This document shows, one piece after another, positions 27,773 through 35,384 of a stretch of DNA of 40,153 nucleotides (its first letter is position 1; each line of letters begins with the position of its first letter). Under the pieces are notes generated by a model. The model was not told where the DNA came from and did not search any database. It saw nothing but the letters and a program-made list of their open reading frames with translations. Source of the stretch: Mycobacterium asiaticum (GTDB lineage: Bacteria; Actinomycetota; Actinomycetes; Mycobacteriales; Mycobacteriaceae); assembly GCF_001673315.1 (NCBI RefSeq), contig NZ_LZLQ01000123.1, forward strand, positions 1 through 40,153, in the 5' to 3' direction. The position numbers and the translations under genes are program-made.

Positions 27773-27799
27773 CGCGCAGGTGAGTTCGCCTCCTGCGCG
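27773..27799. terminator. Bidirectional hairpin between dehydrogenase and PPE genes
   Basis: CGCGCAGG (27773-27780) and CCTGCGCG (27792-27799) form a perfect 8-base-pair GC-rich stem with an 11-base loop. It fills exactly the 27-base gap between the two convergent stop codons. There is no T-tract, which is common for mycobacterial terminators. Confidence 0.6.
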
Positions 27800-29023
27800 T
27801 TACCCCGCGAACGGTGGGCGTGTCATCACGGTCGGATGGAACCCGTAGCGGGGAGCGTTCGCCGCCCCCAGGCCGCGGCCGAGCCCGCCGGTGAGCGGCA
27901 TGCCACCCAACATGTGCTCACTCGGCGCTGCGGCCTCGGCGACAGCCCCCGGCGTAGCGAGTGGCAGCGTAGCCATCCGCCCGATTCCAGGAGTCGCGGA
28001 CGCCCAGGCATTGGGCACCGACAGCCCGCCGATCTGCGCGGCCTTGCCGATTCCGCCCAAACCGCCCAGACCTCCGCTGCCCAGCCCCGAGAAGCTGAAG
28101 TTGTGCGGCAGCGCCTCCAGCGCTTTTGCGGCTTCCGCGGCGGCCTTGGCCGGAGGGAAGAACGTCTGGCCCAGGCCAGTGATGTCCCGGAACGTGGTCG
28201 CAAACAGCCGGGTCGGAGAAACCAGCCTGATGAACGCGTCGATACCGCTGCCGGCATCCAGCGTCGCGGAACCCGTCAGGGCCGCCACCACGTCGCCGAT
28301 CGGCCCGTCGAAGGTGATCGAATCGCTGGCGAGGGTGACCGGCAGACCCAACGCCGAGGCCAGGGGGTTCAACGCGGCCATACTCCCCAACGTGTTCGGC
28401 AGATTGGAAATCAACTGCTGTAGTTGCGGCACGTCGGCCGCGGCAGTGCTGCCGACAGCCTGGCTGACCGCGGCGGCCTGTCCGGCCAGCGCGGTTGGTG
28501 TGGTCGTGGGAGTCGGCGGGGTGAACGGCTCCAGGGCCGCCGCTTGCGCCGATGAGCCGGCATAGCCGTACATCACACCGGCGTCCTGCGCCCACATCTC
28601 CGCATACTCAGCCTCGACGACCGCGATTGCGGGCGTGTTCTGACCGAAGATATTGGTGGCTACCAACTGGGCCAGCAGCGCACGGTTCGCCGCGACCTCC
28701 GCCGGAGGCACCGTCCCGGAGAACGCCGCTTCATAGGCAGCGACCGCCGCTGCGGCCTGGGCACCCGCTTGTTCAGCCAGCAGCGCTGTGCTGTCCAGCC
28801 AAGTCAAATGGGGTGCGGCCGCCGCGGACATCGCCGCTGCGGCCGGTCCCATCCACGGCCCAGCAGTCAAGCCGGACAACAGCGCGCGGTAGGAGCCCGC
28901 CGTCGCATGGAGTTCGCCGGCCAGCCCATCCCAGGCCGACGCCGCGGCCATCATCGAACCTGCACCAGGGCCGGAGTACATCAACGTGGAGTTGATCTCC
29001 GGCGGAAGTAAAGCGAAGTCCAC
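27800..29023 (-). CDS. PPE family protein, PPE-SVP type
   Basis: A 407-residue secreted or surface protein of the PPE family, at the position of PPE65. The PPE motif is residues 7-9 (ALLPPEI), the WxG turn is W57-M-G59, and the SVP signature GGLSVPNAW lies near 330-338. The 180-residue helical PPE domain is followed by an Ala/Pro/Gly-rich C-terminal part. It follows the PE gene by 18 bases and would be exported with it as a heterodimer by a type VII system, probably ESX-5 by family rule. Effector function is unknown. Confidence 0.92.
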   Translation of the reverse strand: MDFALLPPEINSTLMYSGPGAGSMMAAASAWDGLAGELHATAGSYRALLSGLTAGPWMGPAAAAMSAAAAPHLTWLDSTALLAEQAGAQAAAAVAAYEAAFSGTVPPAEVAANRALLAQLVATNIFGQNTPAIAVVEAEYAEMWAQDAGVMYGYAGSSAQAAALEPFTPPTPTTTPTALAGQAAAVSQAVGSTAAADVPQLQQLISNLPNTLGSMAALNPLASALGLPVTLASDSITFDGPIGDVVAALTGSATLDAGSGIDAFIRLVSPTRLFATTFRDITGLGQTFFPPAKAAAEAAKALEALPHNFSFSGLGSGGLGGLGGIGKAAQIGGLSVPNAWASATPGIGRMATLPLATPGAVAEAAAPSEHMLGGMPLTGGLGRGLGAANAPRYGFHPTVMTRPPFAG

Positions 29024-29041
29024 TCTTCCTACTCCCCCGCC

Positions 29042-29341
29042 CTAGCCAATGCTGGCGGCGTTGGCGGCCTCGGTGTCCGCGTACGAACCCGCGGTGACGG
29101 CAAGCGTGGTGGCCAGTTGGTCCTGGACCGCGGCCGCCTGCGCGCTGATCACCTGGTACAGGCGTGCGTGTGCGGCGAACTGAGTGGCCGTCAGCTGCGA
29201 CACCATATCGGCGGCCGCAGGGACCACCCCGGTTGTCGGTGCTGCCGCGAGTTCATCCCCAGACCGGGCCATTGCGTTGATGGACTGCAGTTCCCCGGCC
29301 ACGCCGGCCACGATTTCGGGCCGTGCGATCACGAGCGACAT
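29042..29341 (-). CDS. PE family protein, partner of the PPE
   Basis: A 99-residue PE-only protein at the position of PE32. PE motif at residues 8-9 (ARPEIV), two long helices, and the type VII secretion signal Y87-A-D-T-E91 (YxxxD/E) near the C-terminus. It has no C-terminal extension. ATG with GGAAGGA ten bases upstream. First gene of the PE-PPE pair; no esx genes accompany it here. Confidence 0.94.
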   Translation of the reverse strand: MSLVIARPEIVAGVAGELQSINAMARSGDELAAAPTTGVVPAAADMVSQLTATQFAAHARLYQVISAQAAAVQDQLATTLAVTAGSYADTEAANAASIG

Positions 29342-29375
29342 GTGTGTTCCTTCCTCAAAGGCACTTGCTCCATGA

Positions 29376-29401
29376 GTTCAGTGATCGGTTCTCGTCACTG
29401 A
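29376..29401 (-). promoter_or_regulatory. Inverted repeat in the PE/PPE leader
   Basis: TTCAGTGA (29376-29383) and TCACTGAA (29394-29401) form a perfect 8-base inverted repeat with a 10-base spacer, 35-60 bases upstream of the PE start. A TANNNT box (TAGCCT, 29421-29416 on the minus strand) lies just upstream, so the repeat would be either an operator or a hairpin at the 5' end of the transcript. Confidence 0.5.
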
Positions 29402-29562
29402 ATCGCATCCTTGGCCAGGCTAGGCAGCGACTCACGCACAACACAGCACTCAGAAAGCCTGTTCACTATCGGGTCGACAACAATTCATTTCCACCGGTGC
29501 GAATACTGCTAAGATGCCGCGTTTATATGAAAATGGCCTGAATCTCCCTACGATTCGTCAGC

Positions 29563-29590
29563 TTGACATATAGTGGCCATTTCCTAGACA
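29563..29590 (+). promoter_or_regulatory. Candidate sigma-70-type promoter in the lpqG upstream gap
   Basis: TTGACA, 16 bases, TAGACA on the plus strand: a perfect -35 and a 4/6 -10. The nearest plus-strand start codon with support is lpqG, over 400 bases away, so if active it may drive a small RNA or a long leader. Pattern only. Confidence 0.3.
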
Positions 29591-29854
29591 GGTTCGCCGA
29601 CGCATGCCGTTTGCTACACATATTGGGCGCCGCGCTGGGAACGGCGATGGAGCTGCGGAAACCGAGACCAATTCATTTGCTGAGAGGTGCCGTCACCGCC
29701 GACGCGAGTTATGCCTCGCTCATATGAATCACAGATATGATTTGAGCCCCATTTGAATACTTGCCAAACTACGGTCGTGGAACAAAAGGGTGATATGCGG
29801 AGCCCCTCTGGCTGATCCATGGGATGGTCCCGCCTAAAAGCCCTGTATATCCCC

Positions 29855-29866
29855 CATACCGGTATG
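29855..29866. promoter_or_regulatory. Palindrome CATACCGGTATG
   Basis: A perfect 12-base palindrome preceded by TATATCCCC, loosely like operators of CsoR-family metal sensors (A/T-rich ends around C-runs and G-runs). It lies 150 bases before lpqG. No metal-transport gene is adjacent, so the assignment is weak. Confidence 0.3.
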
Positions 29867-30004
29867 TTTCGAGCTTCTTCGACCACCCTGTCCCAGGGGT
29901 GCGCCACTCACCGTGCGGCGCGCTCGCGAATCTGAACGCAAGGTTAACTAGCACCGTCGCCGCTCTGACAGCGTTTTGTCGCAGAAGGGCAGCGGCACCA
30001 CCGC

Positions 30005-30010
30005 TAGGGT
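30005..30010 (+). promoter_or_regulatory. -10 box for leaderless lpqG
   Basis: TAGGGT (TANNNT) ends six bases before ATG 30017, the spacing expected of a leaderless mycobacterial transcript. No Shine-Dalgarno precedes the ATG. Confidence 0.5.
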
Positions 30011-30016
30011 CCAGCC

Positions 30017-30751
30017 ATGCCGATTGCAAACCGCACCCGCAGCGCGATCGCAGCAGTCGCCGCCGGCCTGACACTGGCCACCGCGGCAGGCTGCGACTCG
30101 CACCCCGCCACCGGTTCCGCGAGCGATCCACGTCAGGTGACCGTGCTCGGATCCGGTCAAGTCCAGGGTGTCCCGGACACCCTGACCGCCAACGTGGCCA
30201 TCGAATTCACCGCAGCCGATGTGACCACCGCAATGAACCAGACCAACGATCGCCAGCAAGCGGTGATCAACGCATTGGCGGAAGCCGGCCTGGACCGCAA
30301 GGACATCCGCACCACGCAAGTCGTCCTGCAGCCCCAGTACACGTCCCCGGCGCCGACTGAAGCCGCAACTGTCGCCGGATACCGGGCGGACAACACGATC
30401 GAGATCAAGATCCACCCGACCGACGCGGCATCAAGGCTGCTGGACCTCGTCGTCCGCACCGGTGGCGACGCCACCCGGATCCGTTCGGTGAACTACTCGA
30501 TCGCCGACGACTCGCAGTTGGTGAAGGACGCCAGGACGCGCGCCTTCGAGGATGCCAAGAACCGTGCCCAGCAGTACGCGCAACTTTCCGGACTGCACCT
30601 GGGCAAGGTGCTGTCCATCTCCGAGTCCTCCAGCCCCCCGCCGACGCCCGGGCCACAACCCGCACCTGCCCCGCGCGCCTCCCTGGCGCCGCTCGAACCC
30701 GGACAGCAGACGGTGAACTTCTCGGTCACCGCGGTCTGGGAGCTGACCTGA
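30017..30751 (+). CDS. lpqG: LpqG, SIMPL/DUF541-domain lipoprotein
   Basis: A 244-residue predicted lipoprotein. The signal peptide (basic NRTR, then a hydrophobic AIAAVAAGLTLATAAG) ends at lipobox Cys26. The rest is a SIMPL (DUF541) domain: VTVLGSGQVQGVPDTL at the start, the central AMNQTNDRQQAVINAL helix, QPQY strand, and AFEDAKNRAQQYAQLSGLHLG. A Pro-rich segment (SSPPPTPGPQP) precedes the final strand. Family members are periplasmic or outer-membrane proteins with oxidative or envelope-stress links; no enzymatic role is established. It converges on hpt with only four bases between stops. Confidence 0.92.
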   Translation: MPIANRTRSAIAAVAAGLTLATAAGCDSHPATGSASDPRQVTVLGSGQVQGVPDTLTANVAIEFTAADVTTAMNQTNDRQQAVINALAEAGLDRKDIRTTQVVLQPQYTSPAPTEAATVAGYRADNTIEIKIHPTDAASRLLDLVVRTGGDATRIRSVNYSIADDSQLVKDARTRAFEDAKNRAQQYAQLSGLHLGKVLSISESSSPPPTPGPQPAPAPRASLAPLEPGQQTVNFSVTAVWELT

Positions 30752-30755
30752 TCGG

Positions 30756-31331
30756 CTACTGATAGACCCGCGGATCCAGAGTGCCGATGTAGGGCAGGTC
30801 CCGGTAGCGCTCGTCGTAGTCGAGGCCGTAGCCGACGACGAAGTCATTGGGAATGTCGAAGCCCACGTAAGCGATCTCGACGTTGGCGCCGACTGCGTCC
30901 GGCTTGCGCAGCAGCGTGCATACCCGCAGCGAACGCGGATGGCGGCTGGTGAGGTTGCGCAGCAACCAGGACAGCGTCAGCCCGGAGTCGACGACGTCCT
31001 CCACGATCAGTACGTCGCGGTCGTGAATGTCGCGGTCGAGATCCTTCAGGATTCGCACCACGCCCGACGAGGACGTCGAGGAACCGTAGGAGCTCACCGC
31101 CATGAACTCGAACTGAGTCGGCAGCGGAATGGCCCGGGCCAGGTCGGTGACGAACAACACCGCACCCTTGAGCACCGTGATCAACAACAGATCCTGGCCG
31201 CTGCTCGCAGCCACATCGCGGTAGTCCTCGGCGATCTGCTCGGCGAGCTCGGCGATGCGCGCCTGGATCTGCTCCTGGGTGAGCAGCACCGACTTGATGT
31301 CCCCCGGGTACAGCTCGGCCGTCACGTGCAC
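30756..31331 (-). CDS. hpt: Hypoxanthine-guanine phosphoribosyltransferase
   Basis: Purine salvage enzyme making IMP or GMP from hypoxanthine or guanine and PRPP. 191 residues from the chosen GTG. The PRPP loop VLIVEDVVDSGLTL is at 107-120, and the GYGLDYDERYR purine-site block is near the end. The start is uncertain: homology to other mycobacteria begins at VHVTAELYPGD, favouring GTG 31331, but a TTG at 31373 overlaps the tilS stop (TTGA) and has AGGAG six bases upstream, which would add 14 residues. Confidence 0.93.
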   Translation of the reverse strand: MHVTAELYPGDIKSVLLTQEQIQARIAELAEQIAEDYRDVAASSGQDLLLITVLKGAVLFVTDLARAIPLPTQFEFMAVSSYGSSTSSSGVVRILKDLDRDIHDRDVLIVEDVVDSGLTLSWLLRNLTSRHPRSLRVCTLLRKPDAVGANVEIAYVGFDIPNDFVVGYGLDYDERYRDLPYIGTLDPRVYQ

Positions 31332-31369
31332 AGCGTGCCACGCCGAGCGGTGCCAGACCAAAGGAAGCG

Positions 31370-32338
31370 TCAAATTGTCTCCTGGCGCAACGTAAGTAGG
31401 CCGTCACGCCGACCTGCCACCAGGCGTCGCCCCCGCAGCGTCGATCCCACCGCCACCCCGCCCTGACCGCGCCAGACGGTCACCAGAGTGTCCACCCCAC
31501 GGATCTGCTTGTCGGTCAGGCCGATTGCCCCGCCGGCCAGCAACCACGCACGAATCACCCGGCGTCGCACCGGCGCGGACAACTCCGAAAGTGCCGCAGT
31601 GTTCAGCCCCTGGTTCGTCGTGACCTCGGGCAGTGCCGCGTCCGCGATGGCGTCGATGAGCTCGGTGTCCTCACGCAGCGCCGTCGCGGTACGGGCCAGC
31701 GCCTCGGCCACGCCACCCCCCAGCACCTCTTCCAACAGCGGCAGTACCTCGTTGCGCAACCGGACGCGAGTGAAGCGCCGGTCCGCATTGTGCGGGTCCC
31801 GCCACGGTTCGAGGCCGAGCTCCGTACAGGCGGCGTGGGTCACCTGCCGTCGCACCCCGAGCAGTGGGCGGCACCACGGCGGATCACAAGGCCGCATGCC
31901 GGCTATCGACCGGGCGCCCGAACCGCGACCCAGGCCCAGCAGGACCGTCTCGGCCTGGTCGTCGAGGGTGTGCGCCAACAGCACCGGGCCGTCCCGATGC
32001 CGATCCAGCGCCGCATAACGGGCGGTGCGCGCCGCGGCCTCGGGTCCGCCATCGACACCGACCTCGACGCGCAGCACCCGCGCCTGCTCACAGCCCAACG
32101 AAATGGCTTGCGTCCGTGCACTTTCGGCGATTTCAGCCGAGCCGGCCTGCAATCCGTGGTCCACGATCAGCGCGGTAGTGGGGCGCAGCCGCGCGGCCGC
32201 GGCAGTGAGCGCCAAAGAATCCGGCCCCCCGGACAAACCCACCGACCACGGACCGTCCGTGTCCAGCGCGGCCAACTGTGTCTGCGCGAATTCATTTACC
32301 GCCCGGCGCAGTTGGGCTACAGCACCCTGTCGATCCAT
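31370..32338 (-). CDS. tilS: tRNA(Ile)-lysidine synthase
   Basis: Modifies C34 of the AUA-reading tRNA-Ile to lysidine; essential. 322 residues. The PP-loop SGGPDS lies at 36-41, with HTLDDQAETVLLGL and the GMRP segment typical of TilS; a C-terminal substrate-binding domain ends GRRDGLLTLRQ. ATG 32338 (MDRQGAVAQL) matches homologues; a longer frame to 32392 overlaps the upstream gene further and is not conserved. Overlaps the metallopeptidase gene by 22 bases. TilS and hpt are neighbours in many bacteria, usually with ftsH, which here lies 7 kb away. Confidence 0.95.
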   Translation of the reverse strand: MDRQGAVAQLRRAVNEFAQTQLAALDTDGPWSVGLSGGPDSLALTAAAARLRPTTALIVDHGLQAGSAEIAESARTQAISLGCEQARVLRVEVGVDGGPEAAARTARYAALDRHRDGPVLLAHTLDDQAETVLLGLGRGSGARSIAGMRPCDPPWCRPLLGVRRQVTHAACTELGLEPWRDPHNADRRFTRVRLRNEVLPLLEEVLGGGVAEALARTATALREDTELIDAIADAALPEVTTNQGLNTAALSELSAPVRRRVIRAWLLAGGAIGLTDKQIRGVDTLVTVWRGQGGVAVGSTLRGRRLVAGRRDGLLTLRQETI

Positions 32339-33393
32339 CGCTGCGGCTGGTCGATCTCGATGGGCAGGGGCAATGTCTCCGGGCTGGTCCACACCGTGTT
32401 GAACCGCTTCATGCCGACCCGTTGCACCACCTGGTCGACGAACACCTTGCCGCGGGTGTACTGGCTGAGTTTGGCTTCGACTCCCAACAGCGCGCGCACC
32501 AGTCGTGCCAGTGGGGGTTGTTTGCGCTGACGGCGTTCGTCGAACCGGCGCCGGATGGTGGCAACCGACGGGACGACCATCGGCCCCACCGCGTCCATCA
32601 CGTGTTCGGCGTGGCCTTCGAGCAGCGTGCCCAGGACCAGTAGCTGATCCAAAGCCTTGCGCTGAGGCTCGGATTGCACGGCCCGCATCAAACCGAGAAT
32701 GCCTGTGGCACTGGCTTCGTCCGACGCATTGCCGCGGCTACGCACGTACTCGGCGAGCCGGCCGGCCACCTCGCGGATGTCTTCGGCGGGTTCCTGGGTC
32801 AGCAGACCCAACGAGCTCGACATGTAGTCCGCAATCCACGGGTTGGCGGTGAACTGCACCCGGTGGGTCACCTCGTGCAGGCACACCCACAACCGGAAGT
32901 CAGACGGGCTGACCTTCAGTTGCCGCTCGACGGCGATCACGTTCGGATAGACCAACAGCAGGGTGCCCGCGCGCTCGTCCGAACCGCCTCCGGACGGATT
33001 GAACGGGTCGTATTGCCCAAGGATGCCCGAAGACACAAACGCCAGCACCGCACCGGTCTGCGCGCCGGTGAGCCGCCCGGTGATGAACCCGCGCGGTTTC
33101 TCGCTGCCGTTCGTCATTGCGCGCATCGACTGGGCCGCGGCCCGGATCCATTCCGGGCGGTTTACCACGCGCGCCGGCGGCACCGGGCCCGCGGTCATCA
33201 GACCCGTGACGTCGCGGACCGGGGGCTCGGCCTGCTCGGCCGCCCGCATCAACTCCTCGACCACCTGGCGGTGCGTGTAGTCGGAGGTCACCGGGCCACC
33301 GCGGGCCAGCTTCTCGCCCACGGTGGCGGCGAAGCCCCAATCGACGGCGTTGCCCATGGTGAGTCCGGAGGACGAGGATCCGGGTTGGGTCAC
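32317..33393 (-). CDS. DUF2342 zinc-metallopeptidase-like protein
   Basis: A 358-residue protein equivalent to Rv3626c. H173-E-V-T-H177 is an HExxH zinc motif in LHEVTHRVQF, with a later EGHAEHVMD that can give the third ligand. The family (DUF2342, some members labelled coenzyme F420 biosynthesis-associated) is actinobacterial and has no proven substrate. GTG 33393 overlaps the dacB-like stop by four bases (GTGA). No signal peptide is seen, so it is probably cytoplasmic. The longer open frame upstream lies inside the dacB-like gene. Confidence 0.9.
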   Translation of the reverse strand: MTQPGSSSSGLTMGNAVDWGFAATVGEKLARGGPVTSDYTHRQVVEELMRAAEQAEPPVRDVTGLMTAGPVPPARVVNRPEWIRAAAQSMRAMTNGSEKPRGFITGRLTGAQTGAVLAFVSSGILGQYDPFNPSGGGSDERAGTLLLVYPNVIAVERQLKVSPSDFRLWVCLHEVTHRVQFTANPWIADYMSSSLGLLTQEPAEDIREVAGRLAEYVRSRGNASDEASATGILGLMRAVQSEPQRKALDQLLVLGTLLEGHAEHVMDAVGPMVVPSVATIRRRFDERRQRKQPPLARLVRALLGVEAKLSQYTRGKVFVDQVVQRVGMKRFNTVWTSPETLPLPIEIDQPQRWIDRVL

Positions 33394-34778
33394 GTCACGC
33401 ACCCGCAGAACCACAATCTGGTGGCCAACGCATCGAGCGCGTTGCGACCGTTCGGGCCGGCGTCGTTGGACAGGAAGGCGAACGTCAGCACCCGCCCACT
33501 GGCGTCGGTGAGCAGGCCGGCCAACGAGTTCACCGCGGTCAGCGAGCCGGTCTTGGCCCGCAGCCAGCCGGCTGGCCCCTGGTCGGTGGACCGGTCCAGG
33601 AAACGTTCCCCGAGTGTGCCGCTGCCACCGGCGATCGGCAGCAGATCCAACAGGGCCCGCACCGACGACTGATCCGGTCCCGCCGCGGCCTGAATAGTGC
33701 CGTCCAGAGTCCGGGCCGTCAGGCGGTTGTTCACCGAGAGCCCGCTGGAATCCACCAGCGCGGTCCCGGTGGTGTCGACGTGGGCGGTGTTGAGCCGGCT
33801 CATCACGGCGTCGACGGCGCCGGTGAAGCTGCGCGGCCGGTTGATCGCGGCCGCTACCTCGCGGCCGATGCACTCGGCCATGACGTTGTCCGAGGCGTTC
33901 ATCATCTGGGACAGCCGCTGAATCAACGGCGGTGATTGCACAACTGCCAGTTGCCGCGCGCCGGCCGGGGCCGAACCGATGGTCACGACCCCCGGATCCA
34001 AGCCGAGCGCGATCGCCAACTCGCGTCCCGCATCCAGCGCCGGCGTCTTGGACCGTCGGGAGTTGACCGTGGTGGGCTGGATACGGCCCGCGTCGATCAT
34101 CGCCGCCTCGATCGGGGCGACATCGCCGTTGTCGATGTCGGCCGGGTCCCAGCCTGGAGCCAACGTGGGACCGCTGAACGCGGAGATGTCCACCTGCACG
34201 GCCGTCGGTGTCACGCCGCTGCGATGCACCTGTTCAACCAGATCGTTGATGCGCGCCGCGCCGTGATACCAGGTCTCCACACCGGGCGGAGCCGCCGAAA
34301 GCGTCGGATCCCCGGCACCCACCAGCACGACAGGGCCCTGCGCGCTCTGCCCGGCCGCAACCACCCGGGTGCTGATCCTGGCCTGCCGGTCCAGGGTGAG
34401 CAGGGCAGCGGCGGCGGTCAGGACCTTATTGGTCGACGCCGGAATCATCGGCTGGTCATCGAGCTGGCGCCAGATTTCCTTACCGGTCATCGCATCCGTG
34501 ATGCGACCGGCCAGCCTGCCCAGATTCGGATCGGCCGCGGCGGCCGCCAGCGCTGCCGCCACGCCGCCCGCGCTGGGTGTGGCCGCGTTGTCGGCGACCG
34601 GCGAGACGGCTGCCTTGACCGTGGGTGGTCGCGGTGGGGGGACGGTGGAGCGCGCACCGCCGGTGCCGTGCCCACCCGTGGTGAAGAGCACCGCGGCGGC
34701 CACCACGGCCGCAACGAACGCGAGCACCACCAGCCCAACAAGCACGTGGGTGGACTTGCGCCAGCGTTTGGGGCCCAT
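33390..34778 (-). CDS. DacB-like D-alanyl-D-alanine carboxypeptidase (peptidase S13)
   Basis: A 462-residue penicillin-binding protein of the PBP4 type, equivalent to Rv3627c; trims peptidoglycan stem peptides outside the membrane. An N-terminal membrane anchor (about 12-33) precedes a Pro-rich linker. The catalytic SxxK is S115-T-N-K118, SDN lies near 294-296 and KTG near 409. ATG 34778 (MGPKRWRKST) has AGGAA five bases upstream and matches homologues better than the longer frame to 34841. It heads the chain dacB-like, DUF2342, tilS, hpt, and is divergent from ppa. Confidence 0.94.
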   Translation of the reverse strand: MGPKRWRKSTHVLVGLVVLAFVAAVVAAAVLFTTGGHGTGGARSTVPPPRPPTVKAAVSPVADNAATPSAGGVAAALAAAAADPNLGRLAGRITDAMTGKEIWRQLDDQPMIPASTNKVLTAAAALLTLDRQARISTRVVAAGQSAQGPVVLVGAGDPTLSAAPPGVETWYHGAARINDLVEQVHRSGVTPTAVQVDISAFSGPTLAPGWDPADIDNGDVAPIEAAMIDAGRIQPTTVNSRRSKTPALDAGRELAIALGLDPGVVTIGSAPAGARQLAVVQSPPLIQRLSQMMNASDNVMAECIGREVAAAINRPRSFTGAVDAVMSRLNTAHVDTTGTALVDSSGLSVNNRLTARTLDGTIQAAAGPDQSSVRALLDLLPIAGGSGTLGERFLDRSTDQGPAGWLRAKTGSLTAVNSLAGLLTDASGRVLTFAFLSNDAGPNGRNALDALATRLWFCGCVT

Positions 34779-34866
34779 GAATTCCTGCGCGATCGTCTCG
34801 GTCTCTTGTTTTCGTGACCCATTCTGCCGAACCGGCCGCAAAGCACTACCGCGGCACCCGCTGGAT

Positions 34867-34872
34867 TAGTGT
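34867..34872 (+). promoter_or_regulatory. -10 box for leaderless ppa
   Basis: TAGTGT (TANNNT) ends six bases before GTG 34879, so transcription would start at the start codon. No ribosome site is visible. Lies in the 100-base divergent region shared with the dacB-like gene. Confidence 0.5.
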
Positions 34873-34878
34873 GTAGCC

Positions 34879-35367
34879 GTGCAATTCGACGTGACCATCG
34901 AAATTCCAAAGGGCCAGCGCAACAAGTACGAGGTCGATCACGAGACCGGTCGGGTGCGTTTGGACCGCTACCTCTACACCCCGATGGCCTACCCCGCCGA
35001 CTACGGCTTCATTGAGGACACGCTGGGTGAGGACGGGGACCCGCTGGATGCCCTGGTGCTGTTGCCGCAGCCGCTGTTCCCTGGCGTGTTGGTGGAGGTA
35101 CGGCCGGTGGGCATGTTCCGGATGGTCGACGAAGCCGGCGGCGACGACAAGGTGCTGTGCGTCCCGGCCGGCGACAATCGGTGGGACCACATCCAGGACG
35201 TCGGCGACGTTCCGGCATACGAACTGGACGCCATCAAGCACTTCTTCGTGCACTACAAGGACCTGGAGCCGGGCAAGTTCGTCAAGGCGGCCGACTGGGT
35301 GGGTCGTGCGGAGGCCGAAGCCGAGGTGCAGCGTTCGGTGGAGCGGTTCAAGACCGAAGGGCACTGA
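34879..35367 (+). CDS. ppa: Inorganic pyrophosphatase, family I
   Basis: Hydrolyses pyrophosphate from biosynthetic reactions. 162 residues. Metal-binding signature D52-G-D54-P-L-D57 within the family motif, with KYEVD and DYGFI strands earlier and HFFVHYKDLE near the C-terminus. Length matches the mycobacterial enzyme. GTG start, apparently leaderless. Confidence 0.97.
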   Translation: MQFDVTIEIPKGQRNKYEVDHETGRVRLDRYLYTPMAYPADYGFIEDTLGEDGDPLDALVLLPQPLFPGVLVEVRPVGMFRMVDEAGGDDKVLCVPAGDNRWDHIQDVGDVPAYELDAIKHFFVHYKDLEPGKFVKAADWVGRAEAEAEVQRSVERFKTEGH

Positions 35368-35371
35368 GCCC

Positions 35372-35377
35372 TAGTGT
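35372..35377 (+). promoter_or_regulatory. -10 box for the leaderless flippase-like gene
   Basis: TAGTGT, identical to the ppa box, ends seven bases before GTG 35385. It lies only five bases after the ppa stop, giving the downstream gene its own start. Confidence 0.45.
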
Positions 35378-35384
35378 CGCCACG

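Larger units (their letters stand above)
29402..30004. other. AT-richer non-coding region before lpqG
   Basis: Within the 675-base gap between the PE gene and lpqG no gene is convincing; the open frames seen lack homology that I recognise, ribosome sites or the GC3 bias of the neighbours. Bases 29440-29790 are clearly richer in A and T than the rest of the window. It holds TTGACA-N16-TAGACA (29563-29590, plus strand), which resembles a promoter with no gene close behind it, and the 12-base palindrome CATACCGGTATG (29855-29866) preceded by ATATCCCC. An unannotated small RNA or an eroded insertion is possible. Confidence 0.45.

Noticed and set aside
29614..29907. 97-codon minus-strand frame in the lpqG gap
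   Set aside because: No ribosome site, no codon bias like the neighbours and no recognisable family; more likely chance.
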